Source: Cryobacterium sp. Y50 (GTDB lineage: Bacteria > Actinomycetota > Actinomycetes > Actinomycetales > Microbacteriaceae). Taken from it: a stretch of DNA of 64,000 nt. Shown in pieces: positions 50,647 to 61,094 of this stretch. The DNA is taken from positions 2,239 to 66,238 of the forward strand of contig NZ_PJJM01000101.1 in the NCBI RefSeq assembly GCF_002929805.1, in the 5' to 3' direction. The translations under genes were made by a program, and so were the position numbers. The notes under the pieces were generated by a model. The model made no database searches. It saw nothing but the letters and a program-made list of their open reading frames with translations, and was not told the DNA's origin. The first letter of the stretch is position 1, and each line of letters opens with the position of its first letter.

Positions 50647-52571
50647 GCACCGCACTCGACAAACTGTTCAGCCGCGGCCCGCGGCGGCGGCGGCTGACCG
50701 TCGCCGCTCTCGTGACCGTCGTGGTCGCCGTGCCGCTTGCCGTGGCCGGCCTGTTCACCGCGGCTCTTGCCTCGGCCGATGACCGGGTCGACACCATCCC
50801 CGCGATCGTGGTGAACAACGACGAATCCGTCACGACCATACTGCCGGACGGCACAGAACAGCAGGTGCTGGCCGGCCGGTTGCTCGTGACCGAGCTGACC
50901 GCGCCCAGCCCCAGCGAAGCCGGCGCTGACAGCACGGCCGGATTCGACTGGACCATCTCGAACACGGCCGACGCGCAAGCGGCGCTCGCCGCCGGAGACG
51001 CCTACGCGATTCTGACTATCCCCAGGGATTTCTCCGCCTCGATCACCTCGCTCTCGGGCAGCAGTCCGGTGCAGGCAGACCTCGATATTCGCACCGATGA
51101 TGCCCATTCCTACCTCGCTGGGTCGCTGGCCCAATCGGTCGGCTCCGCCATGACGGGTGCCTTCGGTCAGGCGATCACCGCGCAGTATCTCGAAGGCCTG
51201 TACACCAATCTCGCCCTGCTGGGCTCATCACTCACGGATGCCGCCGACGGCGCGGCCGCGCTCTCCACCGGAGTGAGCGGGCTCGCGACCGGCCTCGATT
51301 CCCTTGCGGCGGGCACCGCGACGGCTGCTACCGGCGCGGCATCCGCTGCCAGCGGAGCGACGAGTTACGCCTCGGGCGTCGCCTCCTATAGCGATGGCGT
51401 CACCGGGTTGAGCGCGGGGCTGACCCAGCTGAACTCCGGCGCCATAGCGCTGGCTCCACTCGAAACCGGGCTCCCAGCCTACGCCTCCGGAGTGCAGGGA
51501 ACGGCGGCAGCGTTCACGGCCCTCAACGCGCAGATGCAGGCCGACCCGAACGTCGCAGCCTACGCCGGCGCGCTCGCACAAATTCAGGGTGGTCTGACCG
51601 CGCTCGGCGCCCAGAGCTCGGGCATCGGCGCGGCCGGTACGGGAATCGGGTCGGTGCTTGAGGGCATCTCGTCGAGTGCGACCGGTGCGGGCACGCTCGC
51701 TGCCGGCGGCCCGGCCCTGTCGAGCGGCGCCAGCGATCTCGCGACCGGTGTGCAGGGAATTTCCGCCGGGCTCGGTACCCTAGCTTCTGGCACCCAGTCG
51801 GCCCAGACCGGGGTGCACGCACTGGAAGCCGGGGCCGGCGAACTCGCGACCGGGCTGGCGGACGGCGCGGCGGGGGCATCCGTTTTCACCGATACCGATG
51901 CCGTCACCACCGCCGCGGTCGTCTCCGAACCGGTCAGTGTCACGACCGCGCGCGACCATGCGATCGACTCGGTCGGCCCGATCATCGGCATGATTTTCGT
52001 GCCGGTCGGCCTGTGGATCGGCGCCCTCGTTGTCTTTCTGCTGTTCAGACCGCTCACAGCAGCCGCCCTGGCTTCGACCACAAGCACCGGCCGGTTGCTG
52101 CGTCGCGGCCTCGGCCGTTCCTTCGCCATCGTCGCCGGCCAAGCCGTGCTGGTCACCGTGCTGCTGCATACCGCTCTCGATGTGGCGTGGACGCTGCTGC
52201 CGGCCACCCTCGGCTTCACCCTGCTGCTGGCCTTCGTGTTTGTGGCCGTGCATCACTGGCTGAGCGTCGCGTTCGGGCGGGTCGGCATCATCATCTCGCT
52301 CGTGCTGCTCGCCCTACAACTCGCCTCGGCGAGCGGGCTGTACCCGATCGAACTCGTCGCCGCCCCGTTCCAAACTTTGAGCCCCTTGCTTCCGCTGACC
52401 TGGGCGGTGACCGGCCTGCAGGCGATCGTCAGTGAAAGTGGGGGAGCGGATGTTGCCGCCGCCGCCGCAGTACTGCTCCTGTTCGCGATCGGTAGCGTGC
52501 TGCTCTCGTTCTGGAGTGTGGCCCGAGCACGCGGAGCTCGCTCGTTCGGGCTGGGGCTAGCCCGGGCGTAG
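50643..52571 (+). CDS. YhgE/Pip family membrane protein
   Basis: 642 residues. One N-terminal membrane segment (about 18-42), a large extracellular region (43-430) and a C-terminal ABC-2-type bundle of five or six membrane segments (430-630). The extracellular region contains imperfect 7-11-residue Ala/Gly/Ser/Leu repeats (LSTGVSGLATGLDSLAAGT; LAAGGPALSSGASDLATGV), probably a long helical hairpin as in phage-infection proteins and EsaA. Starts inside the stop of the MMPL gene. Likely acts with the MMPL fusion in export or cell-envelope assembly; substrate unknown. Confidence 0.85.
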   Translation: MSTALDKLFSRGPRRRRLTVAALVTVVVAVPLAVAGLFTAALASADDRVDTIPAIVVNNDESVTTILPDGTEQQVLAGRLLVTELTAPSPSEAGADSTAGFDWTISNTADAQAALAAGDAYAILTIPRDFSASITSLSGSSPVQADLDIRTDDAHSYLAGSLAQSVGSAMTGAFGQAITAQYLEGLYTNLALLGSSLTDAADGAAALSTGVSGLATGLDSLAAGTATAATGAASAASGATSYASGVASYSDGVTGLSAGLTQLNSGAIALAPLETGLPAYASGVQGTAAAFTALNAQMQADPNVAAYAGALAQIQGGLTALGAQSSGIGAAGTGIGSVLEGISSSATGAGTLAAGGPALSSGASDLATGVQGISAGLGTLASGTQSAQTGVHALEAGAGELATGLADGAAGASVFTDTDAVTTAAVVSEPVSVTTARDHAIDSVGPIIGMIFVPVGLWIGALVVFLLFRPLTAAALASTTSTGRLLRRGLGRSFAIVAGQAVLVTVLLHTALDVAWTLLPATLGFTLLLAFVFVAVHHWLSVAFGRVGIIISLVLLALQLASASGLYPIELVAAPFQTLSPLLPLTWAVTGLQAIVSESGGADVAAAAAVLLLFAIGSVLLSFWSVARARGARSFGLGLARA

Positions 52572-52857
52572 CGGGCGAGTAGCCCCGTTACAGTAGCGCC
52601 CCGTTGAGACTGGGGGCTACTGGTACCCTTGGTATGGCGACACAGGCGTGCACCGCGGGTGTGCCCGGAACGGATGATCCATTACTTATTCAGCCGACTC
52701 CACGCGGTTCGACCGTGACCAGACCGCTCGCGACCAGACCGCTCGCGACGATTCACGGGGTGACGCAGCACTCGATGAAACTTCGCCCGGTACCTACACG
52801 CTCGTCGTCGTCTCCAACCGGCTGCCGGTCGACTACGAGGAAGGCGACGACGGTGCC
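52572..52857. other. Spacer and cryptic 5' end of the trehalose gene
   Basis: After the hairpin, an in-frame TGA at 52675 opens the otsA frame. From 52681 to 52857 that frame encodes conserved OtsA sequence without ATG, GTG or TTG. A 15-bp in-frame tandem duplication (GACCAGACCGCTCGC, about 52716-52745) encodes DQTAR twice. Canonical starts exist only in other frames (ATG 52634 and ATG 52775 in +2). Confidence 0.6.
52591..52622 (+). terminator. Hairpin after the TetR-MMPL-YhgE operon
   Basis: CAGTAGCGCCCC (52591-52602) pairs with GGGGCTACTG (52613-52622) with a bulge; no T-run follows, so it is a weak or U-less terminator. Confidence 0.45.
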
Positions 52858-54990
52858 GTGACCTGGCGCACGTCACCCGGCGGGCTGGTCACCGCACTCG
52901 AACCGCTCATGCGTGCGTCAAACGGTGCTTGGGTCGGCTGGCCCGGCGTCGCCGACCGCGATTTCGCGCCCTTTGAGAACGACGGGATCTCGCTCGTTCC
53001 GGTGCGGCTGAATGAAGTGGACGTCGAGGACTACTACGAGGGTTTTTCCAACGACACGCTCTGGCCGCTCTATCACGACGTCATCGCACCGCCGAGCTTT
53101 CACCGCGAGACCTGGGATGCCTACGTCACCGTCAACCGCCGATTCGCGGAGGCCGCCGCTGCCGTGGCCGCCCCGGGCGCCACAGTGTGGGTGCATGACT
53201 ACCAGCTACAGCTCGTGCCGCGCCTGCTGCGCGACGCCCGACCCGACCTCGTCATCGGCTTCTTCAACCACATTCCGTTTCCGTCCTACGGCATCTACGC
53301 GCAGCTGCCCTGGCGCAAGCAAATTCTGCACGGTCTGCTAGGCGCCGACGTCATCGGCTTTCAGCGACTGGAGGACGCCGGCAACTTTTCGCGCGCGGTG
53401 CGTCGCCTCTACGGCTATCCGACCCGCGGCGTCGTCATCGACGTGCCGACCGGCGAGAACGGTCAAAACAGCGCAGAGTCCCGTCGCGTCATCGCGAAAC
53501 ACTTTCCCATCTCGATCGACGCGGCTGCCTTCGAAGAGCTGGCCAGGAGCCCCGAGATTCAGGCCCGCGCTCGGCAGATTCGGGAGGACCTCGGCAACCC
53601 GAAAACGCTTATGCTAGGCGTCGACCGGCTCGACTACACCAAGGGCATCGGCCACCGTCTCAAGGCCTTCGGGGAGCTGCTCGCCGACGGACGCCTGAGT
53701 GTCGAAGACGTCACTCTGGTGCAGGTCGCGAGTCCGTCCCGCGAACGGGTGAGTACCTATATGGCCCTGCGCGACGAGATCGAACTCGCCGTCGGTCGAC
53801 TCAACGGCGACTTCTCCACGATCAGCCACACCGCCATCAGCTATCACCACCACAGCTACCCGCGTGAAGAAATGGTCGCGATGTATCTCGCCGCTGACGT
53901 CATGCTCGTCACCGCGCTGCGCGACGGCATGAACCTCGTGGCCAAGGAATACGTCGCCGTGCGCTTCGATGCCGACGGGGTGCTCGTGCTGAGCGAGTTC
54001 GCCGGCGCCGCCGATGAACTCAAACAGGCCATCCTGATCAATCCGCACGACATCGACGGCACCAAGGACGCCATCGTGCGCGCGGTCGAGATGCCCCGGC
54101 GGGAACGTGCCAGACGTATGCGGTCGCTGCGCCGCAAGGTCGCGGAGAACGATGTTGCTGCTTGGTCGGCCTCGTTCCTGCGAGCCCTCACCGGCGGCGC
54201 CGCCGTGGCGGCCGGCATCTCCGAGGATCTCGACCTGGCCCTGCAGAGCCTTGCCGGTGCCGAGAACGTGCTCATCGCCCTCGACTTCGACGGGACCCTA
54301 GCCCCGCACGTTGACCACCCCGAAGACGCCCGCGCAATCACCGGCACCCGGGAAGCCGTTCAAGCCCTGCTCGACCTACCCGGGGTGCGCGTAGCCCTTG
54401 TCTCTGGGCGCGCTCTGGTGAGCCTGCAACACGTCGCCCAGCCGCAGAGTTCGGTGTTGCTCACTGGCTCGCACGGTATCGAGGTTCAACTGGACACCCC
54501 CGAGATTGAGCTGAACCTGGTCTCCTCCGAGCTCGAACAGCTCGACACCCTCGCCCGGGTGCTCACGAGCATCTCCGGTTCGATCGCCGGGACCACCATC
54601 GAGCGCAAGCCCGCCGGTCTGGCCCTGCACACCCGACTCGCGACCCAAAAAGACGGGCAAACGGCCCAGCGCGAGGCGAGGGAACAACTCACTGACCAGC
54701 TGCCCGGACTCACCGTTCGCGAAGGTAAGAACGTGCTGGAATTTTCGGTGCGCTCCAGTACCAAGGGCGATGCCCTGGAGAAGCTGCGCGACTATACCGG
54801 GGCCGACCGGGTGTTTTACGCCGGCGACGATGTGACCGATGAAGACGCTTTCGCAGCATTGCGCGACGACGACCTCGGCCTCAAGATCGGCCAGGGCGCG
54901 ACCCTCGCCGGCTACCGCGTGCGCAGCCCCAAAGAAGTCACCCAGGTTCTGGTGCGCATCGCCGAACTCCGTGCGGGCCTTGCGCTCTGA
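52858..54990 (+). CDS. Bifunctional trehalose-6-phosphate synthase/phosphatase, 5' end anomalous
   Basis: At least 710 residues from GTG 52858. OtsA part (to about 455): GNPKTLMLGVDRLDYTKGI, RDGMNLVAKEYVAVR; OtsB part (about 470-705): ALDFDGTLAPHVDHP, LVSGRALVSL, YAGDDVTDEDAF. It makes trehalose from UDP-glucose and glucose-6-phosphate, then dephosphorylates it. The essential N-terminal motif TYTLVVVSNRLPV lies upstream (52792-52836) in the same frame but before any canonical start. Either a rare start (ATT 52681 region) is used or a 1-nt deletion separates it from ATG 52634/52775. Both catalytic domains are otherwise intact. Confidence 0.88.
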   Translation: MTWRTSPGGLVTALEPLMRASNGAWVGWPGVADRDFAPFENDGISLVPVRLNEVDVEDYYEGFSNDTLWPLYHDVIAPPSFHRETWDAYVTVNRRFAEAAAAVAAPGATVWVHDYQLQLVPRLLRDARPDLVIGFFNHIPFPSYGIYAQLPWRKQILHGLLGADVIGFQRLEDAGNFSRAVRRLYGYPTRGVVIDVPTGENGQNSAESRRVIAKHFPISIDAAAFEELARSPEIQARARQIREDLGNPKTLMLGVDRLDYTKGIGHRLKAFGELLADGRLSVEDVTLVQVASPSRERVSTYMALRDEIELAVGRLNGDFSTISHTAISYHHHSYPREEMVAMYLAADVMLVTALRDGMNLVAKEYVAVRFDADGVLVLSEFAGAADELKQAILINPHDIDGTKDAIVRAVEMPRRERARRMRSLRRKVAENDVAAWSASFLRALTGGAAVAAGISEDLDLALQSLAGAENVLIALDFDGTLAPHVDHPEDARAITGTREAVQALLDLPGVRVALVSGRALVSLQHVAQPQSSVLLTGSHGIEVQLDTPEIELNLVSSELEQLDTLARVLTSISGSIAGTTIERKPAGLALHTRLATQKDGQTAQREAREQLTDQLPGLTVREGKNVLEFSVRSSTKGDALEKLRDYTGADRVFYAGDDVTDEDAFAALRDDDLGLKIGQGATLAGYRVRSPKEVTQVLVRIAELRAGLAL

Positions 54991-55025
54991 CCGGCCCATT
55001 GAAAATAGAGGGCGCCCCGAGGTTC

Positions 55026-55038
55026 TAGACTCGGGGCA
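55026..55038 (+). promoter_or_regulatory. -10 box for leaderless ilvD transcript
   Basis: TAGACT (55026-55031) is separated from the ilvD ATG by six bases (CGGGGC), leaving no room for a Shine-Dalgarno. This is the standard layout of leaderless actinobacterial promoters. No clear -35 is visible. Confidence 0.6.
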
Positions 55039-56732
55039 TGTCTGAGATCGATGTAAAACCCCGTAGCCGCGACGTCACCGATGGGATCGAGGCGACCACA
55101 TCACGTGGCATGCTCCGTGCTGTCGGCATGGGCGACGCCGACTGGGACAAGCCCCAGATCGGTATTGCGAGCTCGTGGAATGAGATCACACCGTGCAATC
55201 TGTCGCTGGACCGCCTCGCCCAGGCCTCCAAGGAAGGCGTGCACTCCGGCGGCGGTTACCCGCTGCAGTTCGGCACCATCTCCGTCTCCGACGGCATTTC
55301 GATGGGCCACGAGGGCATGCATTTCTCCCTCGTTTCGCGTGAGGTCATCGCCGACTCGGTCGAGGTCGTCATGCAGGCTGAACGCCTCGACGGCTCGGTG
55401 CTGCTGGCGGGCTGCGACAAGTCGCTGCCCGGCATGCTCATGGCCGCCGCCCGCCTCGATCTCGCGAGCGTCTTTCTGTACGCCGGTTCCATTGCCCCTG
55501 GCTGGGTCAAGCTCAGTGACGGAACCGAAAAAGACATCACCATCATCGACTCGTTCGAAGCCGTCGGCGCGGTCAAAGCCGGCCGCATGAGCGAAGCGGA
55601 TGCCAAGCGCATCGAGTGCGCGTTCGCTCCCGGGGAGGGTGCCTGCGGTGGCATGTACACCGCGAACACCATGGCCAGCGTCGCGGAAGCCCTCGGAATG
55701 AGCCTGCCCGGCTCGGCGAGCCCGGCATCCGCTGACCGCCGTCGTGACTACTTTGCACACCGCTCAGGCGAGGCCGTGGTCAACCTGCTGCGTCTCGGTA
55801 TCACCGCGCGTGACATTCTCACCCGCAAAGCATTCGAGAACGCGATCGCCGTAGCGATGGCGTTCGGCGGCTCGACCAACGTTGTGCTGCACCTGCTCGC
55901 GATCGCCCGTGAGGCAGAGGTCGAGCTGACCCTCGACGACTTCAACCGCATCGGCGACAAGGTTCCGCACATCGGCGACCTCAAACCCTTCGGCAAGTAC
56001 GTCATGAACGACGTCGACCGCCAGGGCGGCGTTCCCACCGTCATGCGCGCCCTGCTCGAAGCCGGCCTGATCCACGGCGACGCCCTCACAGTGACCGGCA
56101 AGACCGTCGCTGAGAACCTCGCCGAGATCGACCCGCCCGACCTCGATGGTGAGGTGCTGCGCACCCTCGACAACCCCATTCACAAGAGCGGCGGCATCAC
56201 CATCCTCAAGGGCACCTTCGCCCCAGAGGGCGCCGTGGTGAAGACTGCCGGATTCGACGCAGCCGTCTTTGAAGGCCCCGCCCGGGTATTCGAGCGGGAA
56301 CGCGCGGCGATGGACGCCCTGACCGAAGGCAAGATTTACAAGGGTGACGTGGTCATCATCCGTTATGAAGGCCCGAAGGGCGGTCCTGGCATGCGCGAGA
56401 TGCTCTCGATCACGGCCGCCATCAAGGGCGCAGGGCTCGGCTCCGATGTACTACTATTAACAGACGGTCGATTCTCAGGCGGCACAACCGGACTGTGTAT
56501 CGGCCATATAGCACCCGAAGCGGTGGACGCAGGTCCAATCGCCTTCGTGCGCGATGGGGATCTGATACGGGTCGATATCGCAGCTCGCACGCTTGACCTA
56601 CTGGTCGCACCTGCTGAGCTGGCCGCCCGCCGAGATGGCTGGGCGCCCCTTCCCCCTCGTTACACCCGGGGCGTACTCGCAAAGTACTCGAAGCTCGTGC
56701 ATTCCGCCGCTGAAGGCGCTATCACGGGCTAG
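55038..56732 (+). CDS. ilvD: Dihydroxy-acid dehydratase
   Basis: 564 residues; fourth common step of valine, leucine and isoleucine synthesis. Cluster cysteines and active-site motifs: [42 protein letters not shown] and the catalytic serine in [10 protein letters not shown]. From about 56440 to the end, codon choice changes: runs such as GTA-CTA-CTA-TTA-ACA and CAT-ATA-GCA use codons rare elsewhere in the window. First of the ilvD-ilvB-ilvN-ilvC series, 67 bp before ilvB. Confidence 0.95.
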   Translation: MSEIDVKPRSRDVTDGIEATTSRGMLRAVGMGDADWDKPQIGIASSWNEITPCNLSLDRLAQASKEGVHSGGGYPLQFGTISVSDGISMGHEGMHFSLVSREVIADSVEVVMQAERLDGSVLLAGCDKSLPGMLMAAARLDLASVFLYAGSIAPGWVKLSDGTEKDITIIDSFEAVGAVKAGRMSEADAKRIECAFAPGEGACGGMYTANTMASVAEALGMSLPGSASPASADRRRDYFAHRSGEAVVNLLRLGITARDILTRKAFENAIAVAMAFGGSTNVVLHLLAIAREAEVELTLDDFNRIGDKVPHIGDLKPFGKYVMNDVDRQGGVPTVMRALLEAGLIHGDALTVTGKTVAENLAEIDPPDLDGEVLRTLDNPIHKSGGITILKGTFAPEGAVVKTAGFDAAVFEGPARVFERERAAMDALTEGKIYKGDVVIIRYEGPKGGPGMREMLSITAAIKGAGLGSDVLLLTDGRFSGGTTGLCIGHIAPEAVDAGPIAFVRDGDLIRVDIAARTLDLLVAPAELAARRDGWAPLPPRYTRGVLAKYSKLVHSAAEGAITG

Positions 56733-56799
56733 CCAGTGTGCTCACGTGGCACGCGAAGATGATCGAAATGACCGATTTCGAAGTAGGGATTCATTGACC

Positions 56800-58593
56800 A
56801 TGACCACGGAACCCACTCCCGTGCCCTCGGCTCCCGCCTCTGCGGAGCCTGAGATGCTCACCGGCTCTGGGGCGATCATTCGCACCCTCGAACTGCTCGG
56901 CGTCACCGACGTCTTCGGCATCCCCGGCGGCGCCGTCATTCCGCTCTACGACGAGCTCATGACGCAAACCAAGATTCGCCACATTCTGGTGCGCCACGAA
57001 CAGGGTGCCGGCCACGCAGCCGAGGGCTACGCTTCTGCGACCGGCCGCGTCGGCGTCGCGATCGCCACGAGCGGTCCGGGCGCGACCAACCTCGTCACCG
57101 CCATAGCGGATGCCTACATGGATTCGGTGCCGCTGCTCGCGATCACCGGCCAGGTGTTTTCCACCTCGATGGGAACGGACGCTTTTCAGGAAGCCGACAT
57201 CATCGGCATCACCATGCCGATCACGAAGCACTCCTTTCTCGCCCGCACCGCGGCAGAGATTCCGGCCGCGATCGCGTCGGCTTATCACATCGCCTCGACC
57301 GGCCGCCCTGGACCGGTACTCGTGGACATCACCAAGGACGCGCAGCAGAACCTCGCACCCTTTATCTGGCCGCCCAAGCTCGACCTGCCCGGTTATCGGC
57401 CGATCGTCAAGGCCCACGGCAAGCAGGTGCAGGCTGCAGCCCAGCTGCTGTTGGCGGCGAAGAAGCCGGTGCTTTATGTCGGTGGCGGCGTCATCCGCGC
57501 CCACGCCTCGCCCGAACTGCTCGAACTCGCCGAAGCGACCGGTGCACCAGTCGTCACGACGCTCATGGCTCGCGGTGCCTTCCCAGACTCGCACCCGCAG
57601 CATCTCGGCATGCCGGGTATGCACGGTACGGTTCCCGCCGTGCTCGCGTTGCAGGAGAGCGACCTCATCATCTCCCTTGGAGCGCGCTTCGACGACCGGG
57701 TGACCGGAAAGATCAGCGAATTCGCTCCCAACGCGAAGATCGTGCACGTTGACGTCGACCCGGCGGAGATCTCCAAGATCCGCCTGGCCGATGTACCGAT
57801 CGTCGGTGATGCCAGGGACGTCATTGCCGACTTGATCCTTGCCTGGGCCGATGTTGCCCAGGGCGCCGCAACAGACACGGCCGAGTGGTGGACCTACCTG
57901 CACGGCCTGAAGGAGGAGTTCCCCCTCGGCTTCACCGAGCCGACCGACGGCCTGCTCGCCCCGCAATACGTGATCCAGCGCATTGGCGAACTCACCGGCC
58001 CCGAAGCGGTCTATGCGGCCGGAGTCGGACAGCACCAGATGTGGGCGGCGCAGTACATCAAGTACGAACGCCCCAACTCCTGGCTCAACTCCGGCGGCGC
58101 CGGCACCATGGGCTACTCCGTTCCGGCTGCCATGGGCGCCAAGGTGGCCGAACCCGACCGCGTCGTCTGGTCGATCGACGGTGACGGCTGCTTCCAGATG
58201 ACCAACCAGGAACTCGCCACCTGCACGATCAACAATATCCCGATCAAGGTCGCGATCATCAACAACTCCTCGCTCGGCATGGTACGTCAGTGGCAGTCGT
58301 TGTTCTACGACGGACGGCACTCCTTCACCGACCTCAACACCGGTCACGGCACCGCGATGGTGCCGGACTTCGTCAAGATGGCGGATGCCTATGGGGCGCT
58401 GGGAATTCGGGTCACCAGCAAGGACCAGGTGGATGACGCCATCAAGCTTGCCCTCGCTACCAACGATCGCCCGGTCGTCATTGACTTCATCGTGAGCCCC
58501 GGCGCCATGGTCTGGCCGATGGTTCCGCAGGGAGTCAGCAATAGTTTTGTTCAGTACGCCAAGGACCACGCACCGACCTGGGGAGAAGAGTAA
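56800..58593 (+). CDS. ilvB: Acetolactate synthase large subunit
   Basis: 597 residues from ATG 56800 (AGGGA upstream); the open frame from 56593 overlaps ilvD. Thiamine-diphosphate enzyme: catalytic glutamate in [19 protein letters not shown]-region [16 protein letters not shown], and the ThDP/Mg motif [14 protein letters not shown]...NNSSLGMV. Condenses pyruvate to acetolactate or with 2-oxobutyrate. Spaced 2 bp from ilvN, its regulatory subunit. Confidence 0.96.
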   Translation: MTTEPTPVPSAPASAEPEMLTGSGAIIRTLELLGVTDVFGIPGGAVIPLYDELMTQTKIRHILVRHEQGAGHAAEGYASATGRVGVAIATSGPGATNLVTAIADAYMDSVPLLAITGQVFSTSMGTDAFQEADIIGITMPITKHSFLARTAAEIPAAIASAYHIASTGRPGPVLVDITKDAQQNLAPFIWPPKLDLPGYRPIVKAHGKQVQAAAQLLLAAKKPVLYVGGGVIRAHASPELLELAEATGAPVVTTLMARGAFPDSHPQHLGMPGMHGTVPAVLALQESDLIISLGARFDDRVTGKISEFAPNAKIVHVDVDPAEISKIRLADVPIVGDARDVIADLILAWADVAQGAATDTAEWWTYLHGLKEEFPLGFTEPTDGLLAPQYVIQRIGELTGPEAVYAAGVGQHQMWAAQYIKYERPNSWLNSGGAGTMGYSVPAAMGAKVAEPDRVVWSIDGDGCFQMTNQELATCTINNIPIKVAIINNSSLGMVRQWQSLFYDGRHSFTDLNTGHGTAMVPDFVKMADAYGALGIRVTSKDQVDDAIKLALATNDRPVVIDFIVSPGAMVWPMVPQGVSNSFVQYAKDHAPTWGEE

Positions 58594-58595
58594 CC

Positions 58596-60165
<1,570 letters not shown>

Positions 60166-60186
60166 GCATCCGCCAATTTTAATGGA

Positions 60187-60216
60187 GGGGTTCTCGTTCG
60201 CGAGGGCCCCTTCTTC
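60187..60216 (+). terminator. Terminator after ilvC with UUCG tetraloop
   Basis: GGGGTTCTCG pairs with CGAGGGCCCC (two G-U pairs) around a TTCG loop, followed by TTCTTC. Confidence 0.75.
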
Positions 60217-60249
60217 GTTCCTCGGCACGAGCGTCGAAAGGGCAGACGA

Positions 60250-60939
60250 ATGACAACGGATGCCACGAGTACCCGAAATAGCACCCGCTGGCGGAGCCGC
60301 ACGGCAGCGGTGGCCATGGCCGGGGTGCTTCTGTACGTTCTGGTCGACGTGGTGCTGCAGCTGTTGCCGCCGCACTACAGCCCGATCAGCGAGGCCGAGA
60401 GCAATCTAGCCGTCGGCCCGTACGGCTGGGTGATGAACCTCAATTTTCTGGGCCGCGCGGTGTTCTGCGTCGCCGCGGTCATCGCGATCGCCCTGACCGC
60501 GCAGGATTTGTCTGCACGGACGCATTCGCCCCGGCGCCGAGATCGCCTGCTCGGCACGGGCCTCGGGCTCTTTCTCGTTGGCGGAGCCAGCTCGGCGACT
60601 CTCGCGTTCTTTGCGACCGATGTCGATGCCGAACACGCGAGCACCCTGCAGACCTCCAGCACGGCCGGTGTCATCCACCTTGCGGTCGCAGCGACGGGAT
60701 TCGTTGCGGCGCTCGTCGCGATCATCCTGCTGACCGTCTGGCTGCGGGTTCGCCGCGTGCTACCGCGGGTGCTGCCATGGGCGGTCGTTTTCGCCGTGCT
60801 CACCCTGGCCGGGTTGCTCGTAGTCGTTGCAGCGAGTGAGTGGATGCCCGGCGTCGTCGGCCTCGCCGAACGCATGGCCCTGGTGGGAATACTGGGCTGG
60901 ACCTTTTCGGTGAGCGCGGGAATCCGTCGTCTGGAGTAG
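60250..60939 (+). CDS. DUF998 family membrane protein
   Basis: 229 residues with about six hydrophobic segments; motif SPISEAESNLAVGPYGWVMNLNF after the first segment marks the DUF998 family. GAAAGGG stands upstream of the ATG. No function is established for the family. Stands alone between ilvC and the Nramp gene. Confidence 0.8.
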   Translation: MTTDATSTRNSTRWRSRTAAVAMAGVLLYVLVDVVLQLLPPHYSPISEAESNLAVGPYGWVMNLNFLGRAVFCVAAVIAIALTAQDLSARTHSPRRRDRLLGTGLGLFLVGGASSATLAFFATDVDAEHASTLQTSSTAGVIHLAVAATGFVAALVAIILLTVWLRVRRVLPRVLPWAVVFAVLTLAGLLVVVAASEWMPGVVGLAERMALVGILGWTFSVSAGIRRLE

Positions 60940-61094
60940 ACCGCGAGTCTGCCCAGACCGATAGAGTCGAGCAATGCACCGGTTTCAGCCCGGCGTATCT
61001 GGTCCTGTGCACCGACGCACAGCTTGCCGCTGGACATTCGTAGAACGGATGCCCGTGGGGCCGCCCGTTGCACTCGCGTAAGGCCGACACCACC

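Noticed and set aside
48418-50655. 745-codon open frame antisense to the MMPL gene
   Set aside because: High-GC codon bias opens the opposite strand; its translation is Arg/Gly/His-rich with no domain, while the plus strand has clear MMPL motifs.
52604-52861. 85-codon frame upstream of otsA
   Set aside because: Not conserved-looking; its second half overlaps in another frame the conserved OtsA motif VVVSNRLPV. It matters only as a possible pre-frameshift start.
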